Of a DNA stretch of 10,382 nucleotides, positions 1 to 6,305 are shown piece after piece. Source of the DNA: CAJQQK01 sp049116495 (GTDB lineage: Bacteria; Pseudomonadota; Alphaproteobacteria; Rhizobiales; Hyphomicrobiaceae); assembly GCA_049116495.1 (NCBI GenBank), contig JAGDYV010000148.1, positions 1 to 10,382 on the forward strand, given 5' to 3'. A program made the translations under genes and the position numbers. Each line of letters opens with the position of its first letter. The first letter of the stretch is position 1. The notes under the pieces are model-generated. The model was not told where the DNA came from. It saw nothing but the letters and a program-made list of their open reading frames with translations, and did not search any database.

Positions 1-23
1 ACCAGGTCTGGCTCGACAAGTAG
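1..23 (+). CDS. 3' end of a paralogous ABC-transporter solute-binding protein (partial)
   Basis: Only the last six complete codons and the stop are present; they read QVWLDK and then TAG, with the preceding partial codon compatible with Asp. The next plus-strand gene ends with the same residues, and bases 1-22 are identical to bases 1853-1874, in the same reading frame. The gene running into the window from the left is therefore most likely a tandem paralogue of the family 5 solute-binding protein that follows. That identity is inferred from a very short piece. A hairpin terminator follows nine bases after the stop, so this copy probably has its own transcript end. Confidence 0.7.
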
Positions 24-31
24 TCCGATTA

Positions 32-63
32 GATCACTGCCGGTGTCCGCATCGGCAGTGATC
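32..63 (+). terminator. Rho-independent terminator after the partial solute-binding protein gene
   Basis: A perfect 11-bp stem is formed by GATCACTGCCG (32-42) and CGGCAGTGATC (53-63), with a 10-base loop. It starts nine bases after the stop of the upstream gene. The 3' side is T-rich but has no uninterrupted U tract directly after the stem, so termination may be incomplete. Confidence 0.7.
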
Positions 64-74
64 GTATGCTTTCT

Positions 75-103
75 TTGATGCTATATTTTTTATTCGTCAT
101 ATT
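75..103 (+). promoter_or_regulatory. Candidate sigma-70 promoter for the solute-binding protein gene
   Basis: TTGATG (75-80) and CATATT (98-103) are separated by 17 bases, and each matches the sigma-70 consensus at four of six positions. The spacer is AT-rich. It lies just after the upstream terminator and about 160 bases before the start codon, so it would give a long 5' untranslated region. This is a by-eye assignment. Confidence 0.35.
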
Positions 104-124
104 CAATACACAGCCGTTTCAGGA

Positions 125-141
125 AGCGTTTAGCAAACGCT
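125..141. promoter_or_regulatory. Perfect 7-bp inverted repeat, possible operator or leader hairpin
   Basis: AGCGTTT (125-131) and AAACGCT (135-141) are exact reverse complements around a three-base spacer, about 22 bases downstream of the candidate -10 box. Such a site could be an operator for a dimeric regulator, or a short RNA hairpin in the leader. No regulator gene is in the window, so the role is undetermined. Confidence 0.35.
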
Positions 142-264
142 ACAGTGCGCGGCCATCGCATCTGACTTGTGATCGTTGCAAGTCGAGACATTTGCGCGCA
201 TGTGTCAATCCATTTAAGCTTTCTCCACCCCATGACAATTGGGGATCATGAAGTGGAGGAACCT

Positions 265-1875
265 ATGAATCATTTGAAAGCAGGTATCGCAGCCGGCACT
301 GCCTTGGCTATGACCATTGGTGCATTCGCGGCACCTGCGCTGGCACAGAAGAAGGGCGGCACGCTCAACTTCGTGGTCGGCTCGAAAATTCCGTCGTACG
401 ATGGTCACGCCGAGAGTACGTTCGGCATGATCCACCCGATCCGGCCGTTCTACAGCCTGTTGATGCGGGTCAACCCGGACAATCCGGGAGACCCGACCGA
501 CTTGGTCTGTGATGTCTGCGAAGGCAGTGCGCCGAAGCCGACCGACGGCGGCAAAACTTACACCTTCAAAATTCGGCAGGGCATCGAGTTCCATGATGGC
601 ACGCCGTTGACGGCGCACGATGTCGTTGCCACGTACCAGAAGATCATCAATCCACCGGCCGGTGTCCGCAGTATCCGAAAGGCTTACTTCAATGCCGTCG
701 ACTCGGTCACGGCACCGGACAACACGACCGTTGTCTTCAAGCTGAAGCGACCTGATTCGACGTTCATTCCGTCGATGGCGATGCCGTTCAACTTCATCTA
801 TTCGAAGAAGGACCTCGATAAGCACGGCCCGACCTGGCACCAGAAAAACGTCAACGGCACCGGCCCATTCGTTTTCGTCGAGCATCAGCCGGGCGCGTTC
901 GTCTCAGGCAAGCGCTTTGCGAAATACCATCACAAGGGCAAGCCCTATCTCGACGGGTTCAAGGCGATCGCGGCTCCCAAGCTCGCAACCCGCGTTCTTG
1001 CCATCGAAAGTGACCGTGCATCGATCGAGTTCCGTGGCTTCCCGCCAAAATCGCGCGATGACCTCAAAAAGGTCCTCGGCGACAAGATTGCGGTCCAGGA
1101 AGGTGATTGGAATTGCGGTCTTTTCCTAACGCCCAATCACAAGCACCCCGCGCTCAAGGACGTCCGTGTTCGCCGTGCTCTGAACCTGGCCCTCGATCGC
1201 TGGGGCGGCTCGAAGTATCTGACGCGTATCGCCATCGTGAAAACGGTTGGCGGCATCGTCTATCCGGGTCATCCGTTGGCCGCCAACAAGGCGGAACTTG
1301 AAAAACTCGAAGGCTACTGGCCCGACACCAAGAAGTCGCGGGCCCTTGCCAAGAAGCTGCTCAAGGAAGCCGGTCACGAAAACCTGGAGCTCACCCTGAC
1401 CAACCGCGGCGTTGACCAGCCGTACAAGCTTGTCGGCACCTGGGCGATCGACCAGTGGCGCAAGATTGGCGTTAAGGTCAAGCAGGACGTCGTCACGACG
1501 TCGGTGTGGTTCGACCGTCTGCGCAAGTCGAAAAAATACGATGTCTCGACCGACGCCAACTGCCAGAGTGTGGTCAGCCCGGTTGCCGATGTCACCAAGT
1601 GGCTGAGTTCAGCTGGCTCGAACTACGCCAACTACAAAGGCGAAGACGACGTGGCCGAAGAGCTCTACAAGAAGATGGCAACGGCTCCGGATGATGCGGC
1701 TCAGCGCGCTGCCATGCGCGAACTTGAAACCCACGTCATCTCCAAGCAGGCCCACATGATGACGACGCTGTGGTGGCGCCGCATCTCGGTTTACCGCTCC
1801 TACGTCAAGGGCTGGAAAACCTCGCCAAGCCACTACCTGAACCAGCACCTCGACCAGGTCTGGCTCGACAAGTAA
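265..1875 (+). CDS. ABC-transporter periplasmic solute-binding protein, family 5 (peptide/nickel-type)
   Basis: This 536-residue protein is the periplasmic receptor of an ABC importer of the DppA/OppA class (SBP_bac_5), which captures oligopeptides or similar solutes. The ATG at 265 is chosen because TGGAGGA lies four bases upstream; a longer in-frame reading from 169 has no such site. The start gives a clean signal peptide: a Lys near the N-terminus, a hydrophobic core, and APALA before a probable cleavage after residue 27. Family hallmarks are the stretch around residues 100-122 (FHDG, PLTA, DVV), NGTGPF at 197-202, and the hinge-proximal VRRALNLALDR at 302-312. The length is normal for the family. 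A CxxC pair (Cys82, Cys85) and Cys284 and Cys433 could form disulfides in the periplasm. The upstream neighbour is a tandem paralogue, and no permease or ATPase gene is in view. The actual substrate cannot be read from the sequence. Confidence 0.93.
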   Translation: MNHLKAGIAAGTALAMTIGAFAAPALAQKKGGTLNFVVGSKIPSYDGHAESTFGMIHPIRPFYSLLMRVNPDNPGDPTDLVCDVCEGSAPKPTDGGKTYTFKIRQGIEFHDGTPLTAHDVVATYQKIINPPAGVRSIRKAYFNAVDSVTAPDNTTVVFKLKRPDSTFIPSMAMPFNFIYSKKDLDKHGPTWHQKNVNGTGPFVFVEHQPGAFVSGKRFAKYHHKGKPYLDGFKAIAAPKLATRVLAIESDRASIEFRGFPPKSRDDLKKVLGDKIAVQEGDWNCGLFLTPNHKHPALKDVRVRRALNLALDRWGGSKYLTRIAIVKTVGGIVYPGHPLAANKAELEKLEGYWPDTKKSRALAKKLLKEAGHENLELTLTNRGVDQPYKLVGTWAIDQWRKIGVKVKQDVVTTSVWFDRLRKSKKYDVSTDANCQSVVSPVADVTKWLSSAGSNYANYKGEDDVAEELYKKMATAPDDAAQRAAMRELETHVISKQAHMMTTLWWRRISVYRSYVKGWKTSPSHYLNQHLDQVWLDK

Positions 1876-1902
1876 TCGTCTGATTCACCACTCAAAAACG
1901 CG

Positions 1903-1938
1903 ATCGGCGCGCTCCAACAGAGCGCGCCGATTTTGTTA
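1903..1938. terminator. Strong, probably bidirectional Rho-independent terminator
   Basis: A perfect 12-bp stem is formed by ATCGGCGCGCTC (1903-1914) and GAGCGCGCCGAT (1920-1931) around a five-base loop, followed by TTTTGTT on the plus strand. On the minus strand, a run of T (the A run at 1894-1898) lies a few bases past the stem. It sits between two convergent genes, the solute-binding protein (ending 1875) and the repeat protein (ending 1974), and probably serves both. Confidence 0.85.
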
Positions 1939-1973
1939 TGACAACAATTGCACCCAGCGCAATCTGATGTTCG

Positions 1974-3278
1974 TTACTGTCGCAACTTGCGCTCCAGCTC
2001 AGCAATCCGCTTTTCCTGCGCAATCGCGTGCAGCGTCAATTCCTCGACCTTTTCGAGCAACTGCATGGCAAGCTCGGTCATGCCGACGCCGTCGTCGCGC
2101 ATGACCTTCGCCGGTGCAATTCCCGGCAGATGCCGATTGGCTGCAACGAACGCTGCAACGTCGCTCAGCGGCGCCAGCGTATAGTCATCGGCGAACACGT
2201 GGTCCGCGCCTTTGAGCTTCTTGCCCTTGACCTTAATCTCGCCCGTGCCGCCGATGATCTCAACGGTTGTCTTGCCGTTCTTGTCGTTGGCGCGGATGTT
2301 GCCGTTGTGTGCCTCGAGCTCGATGCGCGTCACCGCAGACGATGTTTTCATGATGACATCGCCATCATGGCCATTGCCACCGAGCGTGATATTGCCTTCG
2401 CCGCCGTCGAGATGGATGGTCCCCTGACCGACGTGATCCTGGAGCGTCATGTCCCCGTCCGTGCCGTGGCCGCCGACGGTCACATTGCCTTCGCCGCCAT
2501 CGAGGTGCACGGTCTGCTGTCCGCGCCCGTCGACCAACGCGATATCGCCTTCGGCACCGCCACCACCAAGCTTGAGGTTGCCTTCGCCACCATCGAGATG
2601 GACCGTCTGCTGGCCCTTGGTGTGCATTAGCGTGATGTCACCCTGGCTGCCGTTACCGCCAAGCCAGAGATTGCCGCTGCCGCCGTCGACGTGCACCGTC
2701 TGGCGGCCCTTGCCATTGACCAGCGCGATGTCGCCCTGCGAACCGGCGCCGCCGAGCAGAATGTTGCCCTCGCCGCCATCGATGTGCACCGTCTGACGGC
2801 CGTTGTAGTTGAGCATCGTGATATCACCCTGCGTGCCATTGCCGCCGAGCGTGATGTTGCCCTCGCCACCGTCGATATGCAGGGTGACGCGCTGGTGCTC
2901 ATTGATCAGCGTGATATCGCCTTCCGCGCCGGAGCCGCCGAGCGTGATGTTGCCATCGCCGCCGTCGAGATGGATCGTCGGCTCACCCCAGCCATTTTCA
3001 ACGACAATGTCGCCCTGCGCACCGTCTCCGCCAATCGCGAAATTGGCTTCACCGCCATCGAGATGCATGGTCTGGTTGCCATCGGTATTGAGCAGTGCGA
3101 TATCGCCCTGGCTGCCATGGCCGCCGGCCGTATAGTTCGAGTTGCCGCCGTCAATCAGGACGCACAACTGACCATCCGCATTGGTCAGGCGAATCTCGCT
3201 GTTCTTGCCGCTCCCGCCCAGTGCGAGAGCCGCATCCTTTTTGGTTGCCGGTGCTTTCTTCTTTGTCGCGCGCGCCAT
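1974..3278 (-). CDS. Repeat protein: ten 31-residue beta-solenoid-like repeats with a fibre-type C-terminal module
   Basis: I do not recognise a named family for this 434-residue protein, but its architecture is clear. Residues 1-18 are rich in Lys, Ala and Thr, with no signal peptide or membrane segment. Residues 19-328 are ten tandem repeats of exactly 31 residues. Each holds three roughly 10-residue strands with the patterns 'TVHLDGGEGNI', 'TLGGNGxxGDI' and 'TLxNxxGxQ', as expected for a three-sided beta-solenoid. Residues 329-357 are a degenerate final coil. Residues 358-434 form a module with the landmarks ADHVFADDY, HLPGI and LLEKVEELTLH, ending in a heptad-like coiled coil (IAELERKL). 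From memory, this module resembles C-terminal tails of Bacteroidetes adhesin-like and phage-like fibre proteins. A trimeric or multimeric fibre is inferred. The ATG at 3278 has only a weak upstream AAGGGTGG. The gene lies 98 bases after the SGNH hydrolase gene on the same strand, with a hairpin between. Confidence 0.85.
   Translation of the reverse strand: MARATKKKAPATKKDAALALGGSGKNSEIRLTNADGQLCVLIDGGNSNYTAGGHGSQGDIALLNTDGNQTMHLDGGEANFAIGGDGAQGDIVVENGWGEPTIHLDGGDGNITLGGSGAEGDITLINEHQRVTLHIDGGEGNITLGGNGTQGDITMLNYNGRQTVHIDGGEGNILLGGAGSQGDIALVNGKGRQTVHVDGGSGNLWLGGNGSQGDITLMHTKGQQTVHLDGGEGNLKLGGGGAEGDIALVDGRGQQTVHLDGGEGNVTVGGHGTDGDMTLQDHVGQGTIHLDGGEGNITLGGNGHDGDVIMKTSSAVTRIELEAHNGNIRANDKNGKTTVEIIGGTGEIKVKGKKLKGADHVFADDYTLAPLSDVAAFVAANRHLPGIAPAKVMRDDGVGMTELAMQLLEKVEELTLHAIAQEKRIAELERKLRQ
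2295..3224 (-). repeat. Ten in-frame 93-bp coding repeats (31 residues each)
   Basis: The coding sequence of residues 19-328 of the repeat protein is ten consecutive 93-base units with no length variation. On the plus strand this shows as recurring pieces such as TTGCCNTCGCCGCC and GCGATATCGCC. The outermost units are the most diverged in protein sequence: unit 1 has GKNSEI in place of the GxxGDI turn, and unit 10 has lost the LDGG turn. The middle units are most alike. Copies differ at many bases, which suggests an old, selected array rather than a recent expansion. Confidence 0.9.
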
Positions 3279-3344
3279 CTGCCTGCCACCCTTCGATACG
3301 ATTTACGATAATTTCGAGAATTGCTCCGCACACTAACGTCTTGC

Positions 3345-3376
3345 CCAAAACGGCGCGACGCCTTCGCGCGGTTTGG
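3345..3376 (-). terminator. Imperfect hairpin after the SGNH hydrolase gene, candidate terminator
   Basis: Directly after the TAA of the hydrolase gene (3377-3379), bases 3345-3376 fold into a long stem: six GC-rich pairs next to the loop, one G-G mismatch, four more pairs, then two pairs past a bulged A. Read on the minus strand, the 3' arm contains CGTTTTGGG, so a U run lies within the arm rather than after it. It may end the transcript from the upstream operon or act as a partial terminator before the repeat-protein gene. Confidence 0.45.
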
Positions 3377-5419
3377 TTAACCATCGCGCCCGTCGCCCAG
3401 CAACACGCGCGCTTCACGCACCACGGCATCGGCAATCGCGGCCTGCCCGGCTGCCGTCGGGTGAAAGGCGCCGGAGTACGTCGAGGCCAGCAACAGCTGT
3501 GTCCATTGCAGTTGCTTGGTGCCGAGCAACTTGCTCAAGACCTTGCCGCGGACATGAAAATGCGCCGTCATGAACGCATCGTTCGGCGTCCGGAACCAAC
3601 GCTGGCGATCCGCATAGGGCTGGAAATTGGCCGGATTGTATGGCTCCCAGTATCCGTTGACCTTACGCGGCAAACGCAGTTCATCGGCTGCCCGCAGGCC
3701 TGACACGCCGGCACATATGCCGCGCCCGAGAAACCGCACCCGATGGCTTGATGCAACGCGCCAACCGCGCCGTTTGCCTTCCCGCCGGATCAGTTTGTAA
3801 AGGCGGTCACCGACCTTTTCGCCGGCAAGCGCTCGCCGCGCACTGAGGCTGTACTGCGGCAGGATATCCATGCCAAGCCGGCCGTCCGGGCATACCGTGC
3901 GCCCATCATTGAGCAGCGCCATGCCGGGATAGGCCGTGATAACGACACCCTGGCGCTCGTTCCAGGGCATGTGCAGAATGTTGTGCAATGCGCGGTCAAG
4001 CGCCTTGTAGCGATGGGCAAGCTCGCTCATCGGCGCGGCGACGTCGCGCGGCAGGTAGACCTGGCCGAACCAGCCGCCGAGGCGCCGCAGCAACGTTTGG
4101 TCACGCAGCACCGCGTTCGCCACCAAGCGTGCAAAGCCGATATCATTGCCGCCGACCGACAGAAACACCAGATCAATCCGCCGCGCGTACCGGCTCGGGC
4201 ATTTCCGCAGCACCAGGCCGCCGCGCAAGGCATCGACCTTACCGCGCATATGGTAGGCCTCATGGTATTCACGCGCCGGTGCCTGCCGCTTGCCGCACTG
4301 AGCCTGCGCGATCGCGGAAATCTGTGACAGGTCAGGCGGGTTCGGCACCCATTCATTGCCCTTGTAGCGCAGGAAAAGCCCGGCCGTCACTTCGGCACCC
4401 GAGCACGCAACCCCGGCAAATGTCACCGCCCGGTGCGGGTCTTCGATCGCAAGTTGCAGCGCCGCCCGCATCTGATGTGAATAGAGCGAGCGATGACATG
4501 CCTGATCGAGCCACCTGGCGCCATTGCGGGTGAACCCCTTGTCGCCAATCCGCTGCCAGTTGCCAGCCCGTGCCGGGAAACCGGTCAACGGCACCTTTTT
4601 GTTGATCGAGCCGTAGTCAGCCGTGCGTTTTTCCGAAAAGCGAACCGGCCGGTCGGGATTGCCTTCGCCGGAACCAAAGCTGTCGCCCATGCCAACGATG
4701 AACACATCGCGCACCCGGATGATCTGCCGCGCGATCGTGCGCCCCTGTGCGCGCACCGTGACATTGGCGCCGCGCGGATACGGCACCGTGAACTCGACCT
4801 CCTGGTTGCACGGTTCACTCAATCGCTGGATCTTGCCGCGGCTCGATTTGCGTCGCCGATGGCTTCGCTTCAACGTCGCGATCTGCCATTCGCACACCGC
4901 ACTGCCAAGTTCGACGACACCCAGCACCGCCGCTTTGACCGTATGTCCCTTGGGGTGAATGTAGTTGCTACCATCGGGACAGCGATGCCGGTTGCGCCGC
5001 CGGTCCCAACACGTCGCACCGCTCATGTTGGCCGCCCAACCGTCGGGATATTGCTTCGCCAGCTTGCGTTCAATATTGAGCACCGGGTCGCGTTTTTCCG
5101 CGTCCGTCAGCCACGCATATGCGCGTGCATGTCGCTCGGTATCACGCGCATCATTGAAGAACCGGAACGGATTGACGACTTGCCATTCGACGCGCGGGTC
5201 GCCACCACGGCCTGTTGCGCGCTCGATCAAACTGGGCCGTTTTGCATCGAGGTCCGCTTCCGCGTCCCGGCCAGGCTGCTCGTCCGCGCGCGGGGTCACT
5301 TTCTGGCTGCCGGAAAACAGTTCCCGCCACTTCGCCCGGAGGCCGCCCTCCGCAGCCACCGGCAGCACCTGCCCGGCAAGCACAATCGCCACCCACAGCG
5401 CACTCAAACCAACCCGCAT
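3377..5419 (-). CDS. Large secreted SGNH/GDSL-family hydrolase
   Basis: This is a 680-residue exported protein of the SGNH (GDSL) hydrolase superfamily, whose members are esterases, lipases or carbohydrate deacylases. The ATG at 5419 is chosen because GGGGAG ends eight bases upstream; an in-frame GTG at 5428 overlaps that site. Residues 1-23 form a signal peptide ending VLPVAA. The N-terminal ~235 residues hold WQVVNPFRFF (about 79-88) and several cysteines. The hydrolase blocks follow: GDSFGSGEGN with the probable nucleophile Ser247, ACSGA with Gly341, GGND (423-426) with Asn425, and FHPTAAG with His653. The residue three before the His is Gly rather than the usual Asp of DxxH, so a Ser-His dyad or an Asp elsewhere is possible. 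The gene starts 29 bases after the squalene-synthase-fold gene, so the two may be cotranscribed. The substrate is unknown. Confidence 0.88.
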   Translation of the reverse strand: MRVGLSALWVAIVLAGQVLPVAAEGGLRAKWRELFSGSQKVTPRADEQPGRDAEADLDAKRPSLIERATGRGGDPRVEWQVVNPFRFFNDARDTERHARAYAWLTDAEKRDPVLNIERKLAKQYPDGWAANMSGATCWDRRRNRHRCPDGSNYIHPKGHTVKAAVLGVVELGSAVCEWQIATLKRSHRRRKSSRGKIQRLSEPCNQEVEFTVPYPRGANVTVRAQGRTIARQIIRVRDVFIVGMGDSFGSGEGNPDRPVRFSEKRTADYGSINKKVPLTGFPARAGNWQRIGDKGFTRNGARWLDQACHRSLYSHQMRAALQLAIEDPHRAVTFAGVACSGAEVTAGLFLRYKGNEWVPNPPDLSQISAIAQAQCGKRQAPAREYHEAYHMRGKVDALRGGLVLRKCPSRYARRIDLVFLSVGGNDIGFARLVANAVLRDQTLLRRLGGWFGQVYLPRDVAAPMSELAHRYKALDRALHNILHMPWNERQGVVITAYPGMALLNDGRTVCPDGRLGMDILPQYSLSARRALAGEKVGDRLYKLIRREGKRRGWRVASSHRVRFLGRGICAGVSGLRAADELRLPRKVNGYWEPYNPANFQPYADRQRWFRTPNDAFMTAHFHVRGKVLSKLLGTKQLQWTQLLLASTYSGAFHPTAAGQAAIADAVVREARVLLGDGRDG

Positions 5420-5448
5420 GCCACACACTCCCCGTTCTTGCCGTCGCT

Positions 5449-6258
5449 CTAGATGCGCCCGCGCCAGTGGGCCCAGAGAATCAACCGCGCTCTGGTGAAA
5501 TCACTGAGAAGCGCATTTGTGGCATCCGTATGCTGATCTTGCCCAGCCACAACGCGCAACAACGGCGCCACGGTGGCCAGCGGCAGCAATGCGCCCTTGC
5601 TGCCACGGTCCATTTTGCTGGCCTGTGCCCGCACCGCTTCGAGCGCTTGCCGCGCTGGGTCGACGAACGCCTGCACGGTGTCCTTGCAATCCTGACTTTT
5701 GAAGGTTTGTGCGCCTACAGCGTGGCGTCTTGCATATTCTGCCGCGAGGCGTGCGCTGCCATAGGCAACCGCCGCCAGTTGCCAGATGTCACGCGCCACG
5801 CCACTGGCCAACACGCGCCCGGCCAGTTCGAACAAGGCCCCCTCGAACTTGATCAGCACCTGCCGGGTCTCGGCGGCCTCGGCAAACGGCGTGGCATCGA
5901 GTTCCGTTTCCGAAGCGTCAATCATGCCCTGCAGCAGGCCGAAGGGCAGGTCGTAATCCCGCGCTGTCGCAACCACCGCGTCACACAGTTGATGACCGGT
6001 CTTGGCTGGCTTGCCCCCCGGCGCAGCAGCCGAAATCAATTCATCACGCCACCACTGAAACCGCACGGCCGCCATCATCGGCTCCGACACGATGAACGGA
6101 ATGCGCTGCAACTCGGCGGCAAACGCGGCCAGCACAATGAGCGCCTCGCGATGTCGGCGGGGCAGGAGCAGCGCTGACATGTATCGATCGTATTGATAGG
6201 TTCGTGCCCACTGGCGGACCTCGTCGGCTTCAGCGTTCGTTGCCTGCGTCGCTGGCAT
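5449..6258 (-). CDS. Squalene/phytoene-synthase-fold protein, NDUFAF6-like
   Basis: The protein (269 residues) belongs to the trans-isoprenyl diphosphate synthase, head-to-head class (SQS_PSY fold). Supporting stretches are YDRYMSALLLPRRHREAL (23-40) and RFQWWRDEL (66-74). The ATG at 6258 is preferred because AAGGAG lies six bases upstream; readings from an ATG at 6279 or a TTG at 6309 lack a comparable site. Both Mg-binding aspartate-rich motifs of true squalene and phytoene synthases are missing: the first is replaced by FAAELQRIPFIVSEP, and the second region reads GSARLAAEYARRHA. Catalysis of prenyl coupling is therefore unlikely. The closest known functional relatives are the mitochondrial complex I assembly factor NDUFAF6 and its alphaproteobacterial counterparts. 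The gene directly follows an NDUFAF3-like gene, which supports a shared membrane-complex assembly role. It should not be annotated as a carotenoid or hopanoid enzyme. Confidence 0.85.
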   Translation of the reverse strand: MPATQATNAEADEVRQWARTYQYDRYMSALLLPRRHREALIVLAAFAAELQRIPFIVSEPMMAAVRFQWWRDELISAAAPGGKPAKTGHQLCDAVVATARDYDLPFGLLQGMIDASETELDATPFAEAAETRQVLIKFEGALFELAGRVLASGVARDIWQLAAVAYGSARLAAEYARRHAVGAQTFKSQDCKDTVQAFVDPARQALEAVRAQASKMDRGSKGALLPLATVAPLLRVVAGQDQHTDATNALLSDFTRARLILWAHWRGRI

Positions 6259-6305
6259 GCCGTGCTCCTTGCCCGCCATGATCCCAAACCGTTCCCGTGG
6301 CCCGT

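Larger units (their letters stand above)
64..264 (+). other. Leader region between the two solute-binding protein genes
   Basis: This 201-base stretch holds no convincing gene. It contains an AT-rich patch (70-110) with a possible promoter, a perfect inverted repeat (125-141), a small hairpin with a 5-bp CCCCA/TGGGG stem (228-244), and the ribosome binding site TGGAGGA (254-260) of the next gene. Its low GC content contrasts with the flanking coding DNA and fits a regulatory leader. Two frames open through it (from 66 and from 169), but neither has a good ribosome binding site. Confidence 0.6.

Noticed and set aside
66..251. A 61-codon hydrophobic-start frame in the leader of the solute-binding protein gene
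   Set aside because: It starts inside the candidate promoter, has no ribosome binding site, and its second half is Cys/Arg-rich noise.
214..885. A 223-codon minus-strand frame within the solute-binding protein gene
   Set aside because: The product is Arg/Val-rich without family features and lies antisense to a clear signal-peptide-bearing gene.
2295..3224. CRISPR-like periodicity from the 93-base units
   Set aside because: The units are in-frame coding repeats without separate unique spacers, and no cas gene is present.
2295..3224. RTX (calcium-binding nonapeptide) toxin repeats
   Set aside because: GGxG turns are present, but the strict nine-residue GGxGxDxUx register and a C-terminal type I secretion signal are not; the period is 31 residues.
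2028..3311. Plus-strand frames of about 200 codons antisense to the repeat protein
   Set aside because: Their apparent repeats (DIAF, EMDGL and similar) are reverse-complement echoes of the 93-bp coding units; the minus-strand product has the sensible start, tail and coiled coil.
4493..5452. A 319-codon plus-strand open frame antisense to the SGNH hydrolase
   Set aside because: Its product is compositionally odd (rich in Arg, Ala, His), shows no domain, and overlaps a gene with clear signal peptide and catalytic blocks. Long antisense frames are common in GC-rich DNA.
5215..6177. A 320-codon plus-strand open frame antisense to the hydrolase start and the squalene-synthase-fold gene
   Set aside because: It spans the boundary of two well-supported minus-strand genes and has no recognisable family or ribosome binding site.
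5449..6258. Carotenoid or hopanoid biosynthesis gene
   Set aside because: Both aspartate-rich metal-binding motifs are absent and no other terpenoid gene is nearby.
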